From Tubulanus polymorphus (lineage: Eukaryota > Nemertea > Palaeonemertea > Tubulaniformes > Tubulanidae), in NCBI RefSeq assembly GCF_964204645.1, contig NC_134029.1:24508450-24572449 (forward strand): DNA of 64,000 nt, read 5' to 3'. The position numbers were made by a program, and so were the translations under genes. Under the pieces are notes generated by a model. It was not told the origin of the DNA and searched no databases. It saw only the letters and a program-made list of their open reading frames with translations. Of the stretch, positions 15,001 through 23,700 are shown one piece after another. Each line of letters starts with the position of its first letter. Position 1 is the first letter of the stretch.

Positions 15001-18000
15001 CTTTATACAAATTCTAAAGATTAATACATGAAATTTATTCATTAAAACAAAAATTAAAGGACATATCACAGACTCTAGAGACCATCGCTAGGTTAGAGAG
15101 TTTGAAACAGTTGTGGTCTTTTTATTTTAATTTTTGATGGATAAATTTTGTTTAAAAAAAATCTATTAGTCTATATATTTTATGTTTGTATATTAAGTGG
15201 GTTTTAACGATATCATCTATTCTCCACGTCTTGAGTTTGTACACACTAGTCTACGATAAAGTTATGGATAGTTTAGAACTAGCCGATGAATTGAGGTCGA
15301 TCAGGAATTGTTTGTCAGTTAAACACGAACTGTTTACATCGAAAATAAATCAATTGAAGAAATGCGCTTCAGATTTCGGTCGGATTGGATTATCAGTAAA
15401 GAGTAAGTTTGTTGCAGGCAGGGAAAACATCGCTCTTTAAAAGAGTAAGATTAAAAAACTCCTGATTATATACCAATAAAACTGTCACTGCTAATGATTG
15501 ATTTGTATTTAATGTACATAAATAGATCTTTGATTCATGGCATTGATTTAAATACAACCTTTATAAATGAACAAGTGATTCTCAATGATTTTCATCGTGT
15601 ATATTTTGTGTCTTTGTTTTTGTAGAGTTGCAGAAAAACCACGAATGCAAATTAAACGAAATAACGCAAAGATTTGAGGAAATAAAATTCACCTTATCGG
15701 TAAGTGTAACGAGCACCAGGCAGAGACCGGTTACATCAGACATAATCATCGTAAATTCTCAAAACCTCACAGACTGATTACAGTAGACAGAAATACCGTA
15801 AATTCTCTAACGCTCTGTGATTATAAGAACAATCTCTGAAAAACTGATTATCATGATTATTTTTAGGATAAGGTTTATACATTAAAAGCTGAATGCGATG
15901 AATTAAGGAATCGAGCTCATTATTATGAGGAAGCCTTGCAACGTGATACGGACTATAAAGTACAGGTACATAACTATTCCTCTCTACCCCGGACCCTCGA
16001 ACAATACATGTTTTGCTATGGTTTGTCCCGCTCGCTAGAATGTGTTTTACGTTAAGCTTTGAAATGCATTAAACAGATGACATATTTTTCACCCTTGCAA
16101 CGAGTTTTTTTAGTTGTGTTTGTTAGTTTTTCTATTTGTTAGTTCAGTTTTTCGTTGTATGTTTTTTTAGTTAAAACCGTTGAAATTATTTCAGCGAAAA
16201 ACATCAATTAATCGTAAAACTAGTGGAAATGATGAATCCATGGATAAATGCATAGAGGTATCCTGATAACTCCTTCCTTTCCCCCTGCTTAACCCCCTTA
16301 AAGCCCCTACTGTGGTCGTCAGACTGACTAATAACTATTTCACACTAACCACTCCCCCTCCACACCCCTCCACCCTCAGTTTGGTTAACGGTTGCATGAT
16401 ATGGTGATATTAACAAGTGGCTTGGTCTCCCGCACCCCTCTCCCCTAACCTGCTAGATTGGAGTAAGATGGAGATGGATTAGCACCTGGTTCCAGCATTT
16501 AGATCCATAGATCAAACTCAAAACAAGTCATAATTTTGTGATCAAATTTTTGTTCAGATTCAATGTAAGCCTTCATTCTGGAACCAGGGTTTTGTGAAAA
16601 TAATGTTGATTTGGTGGTTGAAATTGGCACAATTGTGAATCTCTAGGGTACCGGGCACCATGTACCAAGGTAATGTTCACTGTGTACCTGAGTAGTGGGC
16701 ACCGGGCACTCTGTACCAGGTAGTCATAACACATTAACAATATACATATCTATAACACAACAATAACCAACATTCATATTTCTGATATATACTACAAATA
16801 ATCTGATGTATTTAGTGCGTCTAGTCTGTGCATTACCCTTTCAACAAAGCTCATAAAATTGCAAAATAGGAAAATGTATATATAATCATTTCAACTACTC
16901 ATAAAACCAATGCAAACAACACCTGATTTTATGAACGGTACGATGTGAATTTTAATTTCGTTCATTTATTTACAGTTGGCTCTAGCTCCTTACAGAAGTC
17001 TTCCTCAAGAAATAGAATCGATGAAAACTATTTTAGAAATGAGAAATCAAGAAATACATGAACTTCGAACGAAGAAACTTGAAATGGAGGAAGAAGTAAG
17101 AATTGAACGGTTTAATATCTGATATTTCGAGGTTCAACGTGTGTGTTCTCTACGGTATATAAACTGTTTATAATTACAGCTGAAAGAACTCCCTCCGTCT
17201 CGTGAAAAAATCATCATGCTCGAACAAAAAATAGAGAATCTCGAAGCTATTATAAACATCAAAAGCGATTACGAAAAGTAAGTTTTTCCTTCTACGGAAT
17301 TCGGGGGAAAATTGAATTCGTTGAAACTTGTTTAAATTGATGATCTATGATGATCATGATGTCGATGACTTACACTTAGCAAGTTGAATTGTAAATAGAA
17401 ATTTGGTCTCATTGACAACTTGAATTTGACTGTTCAGTAAACCTCATACATGGCTCAACTTGGTCTGACAGAAATTAAATTATTCTCTGATTTCCTCTGG
17501 TCTTTCTTTCCCATCACTCAGACTTCTCTGAACTCTGATTTTACCGGTTCCAGTTTGTCCCGGTTTTTAAATACTGATTGTTATCTTATCAAATTGTTAA
17601 TAGCTAAAACTTTTATTTCATTTATTTTCAGGCAACTTTCCGAGAAACAACAAGTTTTAATGCGTAAATTAGATCGAGAATCTAAAGCTAATAAACGTTT
17701 ATCGATGAATAATGAGGAGTTAGTTTACAAACTGGAGGCGACATCTCCGGTTCCGACTCCGGTTCCGACTCCCGGAGACTCTCGCAAACTTAAATCGCCT
17801 ACAATGGTTACCGTGGATACATCGGAGGTCGTGCGCAGGAGATCGCAAACTAAATCTCCGCCGGGAAGCGGCGAGGATAATTACCGATCGTCTCAAGTTC
17901 CGATCAGACGTTCGATCTCTCGTACGGGAGACGTCAACGAAAACAGAAAATCATCGACTTCTAAATATGACGATGAAAGTAAGTACTATCAGACACTATG

Positions 18001-18955
18001 AGATCATTTCTCTACGTGATTACCGGTATGTGATCACTGGTGAATGATCACTCGTGCTGTGATCGCGATCGTCTTAACCGTGCATGGAACTAAAATTTGC
18101 CGGGAAAATGATGGAATGAAACAGATTTAAACCGCATGAAGTGAAGCTACCTGCGTGTGATTCACATCTCGGAGAATTTTGTCTCGAAGTTTGCGTCAGA
18201 ATTTGTGGAATTTGAGCGAATGAATTGGGTTTGAGGATTATTAAACCTGCATGTGAGGAGGAGAAACTAACGACTCAACTCTGCATGTGAGGAGGAGAAA
18301 CTAACGACTCAACTCTGCATGTAGCGTCAACTACTACTCAGATTGTCTGCATGTTTTACTGAATACTGAATGATTGTAGTCTAGTTTCATGGTCCAGGAC
18401 TCAGTTCCACGGCTCTGAATTTGACTCAAGAGTTAACCCTATTGATATTGAATTAATACTAACTTACATCTGTGGAACTGAATCGTGGCGACAGTTTTGT
18501 AGTCAGAAGATTTATGTATGAGCCCAATTTTGGTTTTGTGGCCAGTCTTACAACGTAACATCAGTCATAAGATTGAACTCTGATTTTGGACTCGTTTCAT
18601 TCACAACTGTAAGACCTGGTACGAAGCTCAAACATTGAATGAATCCTTTATTAGGAGTTGGATTTGATTCTGGTCTACGATAAAAACTGACTCTTTCTTC
18701 TAAATCCGCTGTTATTTATGGCATGTTTTATTTTACAAATTGTCTCTGTTCATGTAGAATTAAGAGTACGATGTACTAAAAACAAATTTCAATTCTCTGT
18801 GCTAAATAAATGAATTTGAAGTGCAATATTTAAGGAATTGTTGAATATAAAACTGTATCTTGTTTTCGATAGTTGTTGTATCTCGCAATGATGATTTTCT
18901 GATATATTTATAACGGTGAGAATTGTATGATTTTATTGCAGACAATTCGAGATGA
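105..18955 (+). CDS. MTUS1: MTUS1/MTUS2-family microtubule-associated protein, long isoform
   Basis: Coding exons: 105-205, 554-2358, 2510-2598, 3620-3685, 5081-5189, 10916-11044, 11604-11824, 12473-12554, 12798-12956, 13223-13278, 13648-13753, 14178-14283, 15626-15699, 15867-15965, 16195-16257, 16976-17095, 17180-17277, 17632-17978, 18942-18955 (stop TGA). Phases chain except at 13753/14178 (see findings). Length is about 1,281 aa, close to the human long isoform ATIP3. The N-terminal half is acidic then basic and low-complexity; the C-terminal half is a long coiled coil. Family-defining blocks are FDAMAIMVQYL (exon 11604), LALAPYRSLPQEIESMKTIL (exon 16976) and RLSMNNEELVYKL (exon 17632), each matching conserved MTUS1 blocks. 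Known family role: microtubule binding and stabilisation, with tumour-suppressor activity in mammals. The start at 105 sits 5 bases after an acceptor, so a 5'UTR exon, or further coding sequence, may lie upstream of the window. Confidence 0.85.
206..553 (+). other. MTUS intron 1
   Basis: GTAAGT donor at 206 and TTTTCAG acceptor at 547-553. No repeats or other features are seen. Confidence 0.7.
554..2358 (+). CDS. MTUS1: MTUS large N-terminal exon (low-complexity)
   Basis: This single 1.8-kb exon encodes about 600 residues of the long isoform. The first half is strongly acidic, with degenerate tandem peptides: DTQDI/DTQDV repeats near 950-1015, a GQDAEQD repeat near 1120-1235 and EVKVDTD near 1490-1555. 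The second half is Lys/Pro/Thr-rich and basic (KDKTPVK repeats near 1810-1860, a GSRLADYI motif near 1695, a VKSRLN motif near 2130), as expected of a microtubule-binding region. A Gly/Ala run lies near 2240-2280. The acceptor is TTTTCAG at 547-553; the preceding exon supplies AT so that ATG is formed across the junction. The donor is GTAAGT at 2359. Large, poorly conserved N-terminal exons are also seen in vertebrate MTUS1. Confidence 0.82.
2599..3619 (+). other. MTUS intron with a small GGGGGATGG minisatellite
   Basis: An intron between exons 2510-2598 and 3620-3685. At about 3429-3535 a short tandem repeat of about 22-27 bases (AGGAAGGGGGATGGCTCC-type) has about four copies. Nothing else is recognised. 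Confidence 0.6.
4110..4146 (+). repeat. GGGGC-rich tract
   Basis: A run of GGGGCGGGGT/C units within an MTUS intron, giving at least four closely spaced G-runs on the plus strand and so potential for a G-quadruplex. Confidence 0.7.
4214..4500 (+). repeat. 12-15 bp minisatellite (GGTTCCTCTGAG)
   Basis: Roughly twenty degenerate copies of GGTTCCTCTGAG with TGG or AAG spacers, inside an MTUS intron. Its open reading frames on both strands are repeat artefacts. Confidence 0.85.
5004..5043 (+). repeat. (CT)n microsatellite
   Basis: A CT dinucleotide run with a TTTTCTCTTT interruption, about 40 bases before the acceptor of exon 5081. It may act as an extended polypyrimidine tract. Confidence 0.8.
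5190..6082 (+). other. MTUS intron and region upstream of alternative exon 6083
   Basis: AT-rich unique sequence. It may hold the promoter for the 6083 start (a TATATAG near 5963), but this is weak. No coding exon is recognised. Confidence 0.35.
6083..6209 (+). CDS. MTUS1: Putative alternative first exon of MTUS (MPNVGCFGRR start)
   Basis: An ATG at 6083 opens 42 codons beginning MPNVGCFGRRRGK, ending in GTGAGT at 6210 with phase 1. That is the phase needed to join exon 10916 (G + AT gives Asp). The peptide is basic and has an early Cys and Lys/Phe-rich end (KKSFKLFKNK). There is no frame-compatible acceptor linking it naturally to exon 5081-5189: the alternative TATAG acceptor at 6076-6080 would read a different frame. 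An isoform-specific start, as in mammalian MTUS1, is therefore the simplest reading. A weak TATATAG lies about 120 bases upstream. No transcript evidence is available. Confidence 0.5.
6741..7277 (+). repeat. 16-bp CT-rich minisatellite
   Basis: About 33 copies of a 16-base unit of the form TCTAGTCTCTCCTCTC, with TCATC, CCACTC and TTCTC variants, in an MTUS intron. It ends about 40 bases before the conserved start of the dispersed element at 7317. Confidence 0.92.
7317..7853 (+). mobile_element. Dispersed element with tandem core (copy 1)
   Basis: A left flank (TTCCTGTTTATAGTTTGACA, from about 7322) is followed by about seven copies of a 55-58 bp unit containing CCTAACCCTAACCCTAGG and GGTCAGGTGACCAGTGACA. 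A right flank contains AGTGCTGCCATC and AGTACTACTCA. Both flanks and the core reappear in reverse complement at 43964-44488 inside the next gene, which defines a single dispersed element rather than a simple local minisatellite. The architecture (unique ends around a tandem core) resembles the non-autonomous 'pearl' or Helentron-like elements known from molluscs. That family assignment is inference. Confidence 0.7.
8138..8162 (+). repeat. (CTG)n microsatellite
   Basis: About seven CTG units in an MTUS intron. They lie in a short open frame that has no splice or homology support. Confidence 0.85.
8360..10378 (+). other. MTUS intron upstream of the alternative exon at 10379
   Basis: About 2 kb of AT-rich sequence. 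At 8640-8780 it is rich in CA/GT (TGTGTGT and CACACAGCACAC). At 10205-10300 there are two to three copies of a repeat of about 33-36 bases containing GATACCGGTATCA and ACCGGGTATCGCTGGAT. No coding exon is recognised. It probably includes the promoter of the 10379 isoform, but no core element is clear. Confidence 0.35.
10379..10835 (+). CDS. MTUS1: Putative alternative first exon of MTUS (basic Ser/Pro-rich)
   Basis: ATG at 10379 (or 10385) opens 152 codons ending in GTAAGT at 10836, phase 1, matching exon 10916. The peptide is very basic and rich in Ser, Pro, Thr and Ala (MTMKLNTQRPATSDTKPG at the start, GSRRSSVDVV at the end), with several SP/TP sites. This is typical of microtubule-binding tails and includes a short Ala run from a GCA repeat near 10530. 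I see no convincing acceptor immediately upstream, which argues for a transcription start rather than an internal exon. An internal exon using an unrecognised acceptor remains possible. It would give a mid-length isoform lacking the acidic N-terminus. Confidence 0.6.
11998..12052 (+). repeat. (CT)n microsatellite
   Basis: About 26 uninterrupted CT units preceded by a C-run, in an MTUS intron. Confidence 0.9.
12603..12692 (+). repeat. 21-bp TGTGGAACTGGATCC minisatellite (short)
   Basis: About four copies of a 21-base unit with the core ACTGTGGAACTGGATCC. The same unit forms a large array at 33040-33440 and is embedded in the units at 50985-51610, so it is a dispersed motif. Confidence 0.8.
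13298..13314 (+). repeat. (TA)n microsatellite
   Basis: A short TA dinucleotide run just downstream of the donor of exon 13223-13278. Confidence 0.75.
13807..13933 (+). repeat. CT-rich tract
   Basis: About 125 bases of CTCTCC/CTCTCTCC in the intron after exon 13648-13753, ending in CTTCAAG, which looks like an acceptor. The following sequence has no donor and meets a stop codon after 8 codons. Confidence 0.85.
14341..14530 (+). mobile_element. piggyBac-type MITE, copy 1
   Basis: A TTAA duplication flanks a 182-bp element beginning CCCTTTCAGTGCTGAC and ending GAAGTACTGAAAGGG. TTAA target sites plus CCC...GGG termini are the hallmark of piggyBac transposition. Internal sequence (TGACTAATT, GCTGGAGA, AATTTGAAAATT, AATTCCACC) matches the reverse complement of the copy at 32464-32759. 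No transposase frame is present, so it is non-autonomous. Confidence 0.8.
15264..15402 (+). CDS. MTUS1: Putative alternative first exon of MTUS (short coiled-coil isoform)
   Basis: ATG at 15264 opens 46 codons starting MDSLELADELRSIRN, ending in GTAAGT at 15403 with phase 1. Joining exon 15626 gives A + AG (Lys) followed by the LQKNHECKLNE coiled-coil sequence, so the frame is perfect. A TATATATTTT stretch lies at about 15172-15181, some 80 bases upstream. This would produce a short product with only the C-terminal coiled coil and tail. The peptide has high-quality coding character (heptad-like Leu, Lys and Glu spacing), unlike surrounding intron sequence. It has no frame-compatible acceptor that I can see. 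Confidence 0.55.
16195..16257 (+). CDS. MTUS1: MTUS 21-codon in-frame exon, probably cassette
   Basis: A 63-base phase 0/0 exon with acceptor TTTCAG and donor GTATCC encodes RKTSINRKTSGNDESMDK followed by CIE. It lies between the exon ending DYKVQ and the exon beginning LALAPYRS. In vertebrate relatives the corresponding residues are contiguous, so this exon inserts 21 residues into a conserved coiled-coil block. It can be skipped without changing frame. The donor (GAG|GTATCC) is weaker than its neighbours, consistent with alternative use. Confidence 0.55.
18001..18941 (+). other. Last MTUS intron
   Basis: Contains a 34-35 bp direct repeat (GCATGTGAGGAGGAGAAACT, about 2.5 copies) at 18248-18320. 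Otherwise unique AT-rich sequence, ending in TTATTGCAG before the short terminal coding exon 18942-18955. Confidence 0.6.
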
Positions 18956-19499
18956 AGTGGTTTTGAGCTAATCTTCCCCTTCAGGGATTTCCCCTCATGT
19001 CTCGAGGCCCCCAGGTCTGATGAAGTGTAGTTGATTGTTGTTTATTCGACGTAGTCACGGTTTCAAAATTTTCGATTTCTGAATCGTCAAAGTACGGGGG
19101 CAGCCAGTAGAGGGCAGTGCAGAGTATGACCTCGGGGTATTCTGGGTTCAGAGTTTAAGTGTACTTACCGATTTAAAGGAATTGTGTGAATAATGTTGTC
19201 AAGGTCTTCAGTTCTCTTGTAATGTCGATGTAAATGAAGGGTCCATGTTGTAACATCTTAAACGGCAGCATCAATTTCATTCGCTTGCTTCAAACTGTTT
19301 AAAACTCAATTGATTTATGTGTCACAAATCTGTGCAAATCATTAACTCTACTACTTTATACAGCAGGGTGCCAACTTTTAATATTCCTCTGGTTTAAATG
19401 GAGGCTTGTAATGAGGGATAAAGCAGGGATTCTGTGGAAACATCCGGGATGCTATGTATCTGTACAATTCGGGCGGTATCTACCTGATTCAGCTAGGGT

Positions 19500-19945
19500 G
19501 TTTTGGATACCGCTGCTGTATTTCGGATACCGCTGCTGTATTTCGGATACCGCTGCTGTATTTCGGATACCGCTGCTGTATTTCGGATACCGCTGCTGTA
19601 TTTCGGATACCGCTGCTGTATTTCGGATACCGCTGCTGTATTTCGGATACCGCTGCTGTATTTCGGATACCGCTGCTGTATTTCGGATACCGCTGCTGTA
19701 TTTCGGATACCGCTGCTGTATTTCGGATACGGCTGCAGTATTTCCGATACCGCTGCTGTATTTCGGATACCGCTGCTGTATTTCGGATACCGCTGCTGTA
19801 TTTCGGATACCGCTGCTGTATTTCGGATACCGCTGCTGTATTTCCGATACCGCTGCTGTATTTCCGATACCGCTGCTGTATTTCCGATACCGCTGCTGTA
19901 TTTCGGATACTGCTGGGTAGTTTCCGATACCGCTGGGTTGTCATG
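19500..19945 (+). repeat. 20-bp minisatellite
   Basis: About 22 copies of TTTCGGATACCGCTGCTGTA, nearly identical in the first half and diverging near the end (TTTCCGATAC; CTGGGTAG). Because 20 is not a multiple of 3, each frame cycles through the same 20-residue peptide, which keeps all three plus frames open. These are not genes. Confidence 0.95.
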
Positions 19946-20282
19946 GATACCACTGTGGTGATATGTTGTAAATAACGATAGTGTGTTTTTGTTTCACTGG
20001 TGAACTGAGGTCTCAATTCACTGAACCTGCATAATAAGCATGTGAACTCTCTAACACTACTGACCATTACTGACCACTACTGGGTCCCTTCTTGTGACCG
20101 CTACAGGTCAGTACTGATCAGTAGTTGGCTGCTAATGACCAGTAATGGTCACTAATGACCAGAACTGTGCCAAATATCTGTGTTAAAATGAAGCTTGTAG
20201 ATGATATTTATAAAGATGTTTTTGTGATACGTTTCATGCTTGATCGATGATATGTGCAGTCAAACCTCTGTGAGGAGAACAC

Positions 20283-20465
20283 TCCTGGTGTTCACTCAGT
20301 GTGGTGTGCAGGTGTTCACTCAGTGTGGTGTGCAGGTGTTCACTCAGCGCAGTGTGCAGGTGTTCACTCAGTGCGGTGTTCATGTGTTCACTCAGCGCGG
20401 TGTGCAGGTGTCCACTCAGCGCAATGTTCAGGTGTTCACTCAGTGCGGTGTGCAGGTGTTCACTG
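20283..20465 (+). repeat. 24-bp minisatellite
   Basis: About eight copies of a 24-base unit with the core GGTGTTCACTCAGTG and GGTGTGCA, in the presumed MTUS 3'UTR. The open frames across it are periodic artefacts. Confidence 0.9.
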
Positions 20466-21155
20466 TCTCATTCTGAGGTTCTCGATGTAAATTGTGTAAT
20501 GTATAAGTGTCAGTCCGATGTAATTATTTAAAAACTGTTTGTACAGAAGAGATTTTAAATCAGTATTTATTGAGAGCTACTAGAAATATGGCTTTTAGAA
20601 ATATATTTTGTTTTCGTTAATAGAATAAGATATTTTCAGTTTCTCTATGAAACTAATTTTCTAAATTTCCTGCGACTAATTTATTTGATTGTGTAAGAAT
20701 TTTTTTGGGGGGCTAAAGGATTCTGGCTATGTTCAGAGTAATATAAGGTAAATCTATAATTGAAACTGGTCCAATTCATTAAATACATATCATTTCTTCA
20801 TTTAATCCCTGCTATAAGATACTTATCATAAGTGTCTGATTCATTTTAAACAGTTAAACAGTAATGGTCTAGTGTCTATTTATTTTCAGAGTCTTTTGTC
20901 AGATATTTATTTATATTTTGTGCGTTTTCTCTGTTGATCTCCACTCATTTCATCTTTAAACGCGCAACATGTATGAAATAAGGTGTCAGCACAACTAGTG
21001 TACTTGTAAGATTATGCAAATTATATGTTAATTAGGCTCTATTTGAATTCGTTGCCAGTGTAAAATTAGTGTCATTGTTTATTTCAAGCCTAGTTTATTT
21101 TTAAGAATTCAACTCCTGTCAACCATTCGAATTATTTTGTCAATGTTTAAATGAA

Positions 21156-21161
21156 AATAAA
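21156..21161 (+). terminator. MTUS poly(A) signal (AATAAA)
   Basis: Canonical AATAAA downstream of the MTUS stop and just before the inverted repeat region begins at about 21237. Confidence 0.5.
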
Positions 21162-21236
21162 AGACATTATCAAAATATGAAATGATTTGTTGTGATGTGA
21201 TCTTAATCTTGATTACTCTCGAGATATCATGACTAT

Positions 21237-22765
21237 TTCGCCATCTATTGGAATATCGGTGAACTAACTACACTAGCGATACAGCACCCTCTAGAGGTAT
21301 TTCAGTGAACTGCATTATCGATACAGCACCACCTACAGGAATATCAGTGAACTACACTATTAATGCAGCACCCCCTACAGGAATATCGGTGAGCTACACC
21401 ATCAATGCAGCACCCCCTAGAGGATTATCCATGAACTACACCATCAATGTAGCACCTCCTAGAGGAATATCAGTGAACTACACCATAAATGCAGCCCCCC
21501 TGGAGGATTATCAGTGAACTACACCGTAAATACAGCACCTCCTAGAGGAATATCAGTGAACTACACTATCTATATAGCACCCCCTACAAGAATATCAGTG
21601 AACTACACTATCGATACAGCACCCCTAGAGGAATATCAGTGAACTACACTATCAATACAGCACCCCCTAGAGGAATATCAGTGAACTACACCATAAATAC
21701 AGCACCTCCTAGAGGAATATAAGAGAACTACACTATCAATACAGCACCCCCTAGAGGAATATAAGTGAACTACACCATAAATACAGCACTTCCTAGAGGA
21801 ATATCAGTGAACTGCACTATCGATACAGCACCCCCTAGAGGAATATCAGTGAACTACACTATCGGTACAGCACCCCCTAGATGAATATCAGTGAACTACA
21901 CTATCGATACAGCACCCCCTAGAGGAATATCAGTGAACTACACTATCATTACAGCACCCCCTAGAGGAATATCAGTGAACTACACTATCGATACAGCACC
22001 CCCTAGAGGAATATCAGTGAACTACACTATTAATGCAGCACCCCCTTGAGGAATATCAGTGAACTACACTATCAATACAGAACCACCTAGAGGAATATCA
22101 GTGAACTACACTATGAATACAGCACCTCCTAGAGGAATATAAGAGAACTACACTATCAATACAGCACCCCCTAGAGGAATATAAGTGAACTACACCATAA
22201 ATACAGCACTTCCTAGAGGAATATCAGTGAACTGCACTATCGATATAGCACCCCCTAGAGGAATATCAGTGAACTACACTATCGATACAGCACCCCCTAG
22301 AGGAATATCAGTGAACTACACTATCGATACAGCACCCCCTAGAGGAATATCAGTGAACTACACTATTAATGCAGCACCCCCTAGAGGAATATCAGTGAAC
22401 TACACTATCGATACAGCACCCCAAAGAGGAATATCAGTGAACTACACTATCGATACAGCACCCCCAAGAGGAATATCAGTGAACTACACTATCGATACAG
22501 CACCCCTAGATGAATATCAGTGAACTACACTATCGATACAGCACCCCCTAGAGGAATATCAGTGAACTACACTATTAATGCAGCACCCCCTTGAGGAATA
22601 TCAGTGAACTACACTATCGATACAGCAACCCCTAGAGGAATATCAGTGAACTACACTATCAATACAGCACCCCCTAGATGAATATCAGTGAACTACACTA
22701 TGAATGCAGCACCCCCTCGAGGAATATCAGTGAACTACACTATGAATAGAGCACCCCCAGAGTTA
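21237..22765 (+). repeat. 42-bp minisatellite array, left arm
   Basis: About 36 units of about 42 bases with the core GAATATCAGTGAACTACACT and ATCGATACAGCACCCCCTAGAG, preceded by CGCCATCTATTGGAAT. The unit is 14 codons long, so long artefactual frames appear (SVNYTIDTAPPRGI). The same unit lies in reverse complement at 24230-26060. Confidence 0.95.
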
Positions 22766-22824
22766 TCGATAGTGTAGTTCACTGATATTCCTGTAGGGGT
22801 GCTGTATCGATAGTGCAGTTCAAT

Positions 22825-23085
22825 GAATAGAGGATGTACAGAGGTGTCCCGGGTTCGAACCCAGTAATTACTGATACTGATTCAGAGTGGTCCTGATGCC
22901 GAATAGAGGATGTACAAGGGCGTCCCGGGTTCGAACCCGTAATTACTAACACTGATCACAGTGGTCCTGATGCTGAATAGAGGATGAACATGGGTGTCCC
23001 GGGTTCGAACCCAGTAATCACTGATACTGATGCAGAGTTGTCCCGATGCTGAATAGAGGATGTACAGGGGTACCCGACGGGAGAG
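22825..23085 (+). repeat. Tandem repeat with tRNA-like B-box, block 1
   Basis: About three units of roughly 75 bases, each with GAATAGAGGATGTACA, GTCCCGGGTTCGAACCCAGT and TTACTGATACTGATTCAGAG. GGTTCGAACCC matches the RNA polymerase III B-box / T-loop consensus. No complete tRNA fold (A-box, acceptor stem) is visible. Confidence 0.8.
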
Positions 23086-23106
23086 ATATCAAGATTTTCT
23101 ACCGTT

Positions 23107-23342
23107 ATCGCCATCTATTGGAATTTGCCTGAACTGACTAGACAGCTCTTACTTGTCTCACCGACTCTTCTTTAATCCGTTAAAATCACTCTCGCCATCT
23201 GGTGGATATAACCATCATTAGACTGTAGTAACATAGAAATCCACCAGATGGCAAGTGTGATTTCAACGCACTGAAGAAGAGTCGGTGAGGCAAGTAAGAG
23301 CTATCTAGTCGGTTCTGCCAAAATCCAATAGATGGCGATCAT
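23107..23342. mobile_element. Foldback MITE (about 105-bp inverted repeats)
   Basis: The left arm begins ATCGCCATCTATTGGAAT and runs through TCACCGACTCTTCTTT to CGCCATCTGGTGGAT. The right arm is its reverse complement with a few mismatches, ending ATCCAATAGATGGCGAT. A spacer of about 20-25 bases separates them. No coding capacity. The terminal CGCCATCTATTGG motif is shared with both outer ends of the surrounding inverted arrays. Confidence 0.85.
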
Positions 23343-23354
23343 AGCATCATTATT

Positions 23355-23700
23355 AAACTAAGCGGATGTCCCGGGTTCGTACCCAGTAATTACTGACACT
23401 GATTCAAAGTGGTCCTGATGCTGAATAGAGGATGTACAGAGGTGTCCAGGGTTCAAATCCAGTTATTACTGACACCGATTCAGATTGGTCCTGATGCCGA
23501 ATAGAGGATGTACAGGTGTTCCGGGTTCGAACCCAGTAATCACTGATACTGATTCAGAGTGGTCCTGATGCCGAATAGAGAATGTACAGGGTTGTCCCGG
23601 GTTCGAACCCAGTAATTACTGCTACTAATTCAGAGTGGTCCTGATGCTGAATAGAGGATGTACAGGAGTGTCCCGGGTTCGAATCCAGTAATTACTGGTA
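23355..23700 (+). repeat. Tandem repeat with tRNA-like B-box, block 2
   Basis: About five further units of the same roughly 75-bp repeat as block 1, in the same orientation. Blocks 1 and 2 appear to be one array split by insertion of the foldback element at 23107-23342. Confidence 0.8.

Larger units (their letters stand above)
18956..21180 (+). other. Probable MTUS 3'UTR
   Basis: It follows the TGA at 18953-18955 with no further coding exon. An AATAAA at 21156-21161 is the best poly(A) signal, giving a 3'UTR of about 2.2 kb. The UTR would contain two tandem arrays (19500-19945 and 20280-20465). An earlier poly(A) site without a canonical signal cannot be excluded. Confidence 0.5.

Noticed and set aside
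19411-20067. Long open frames in three plus frames and one minus frame
   Set aside because: They are produced by the 20-bp tandem repeat, whose unit lacks stops in those frames; no splice or start context and no protein family.
22825-23700. Possible cluster of tRNA genes
   Set aside because: Only the B-box/T-loop part is present; I could not find an A-box, an anticodon stem or an acceptor stem in the units.
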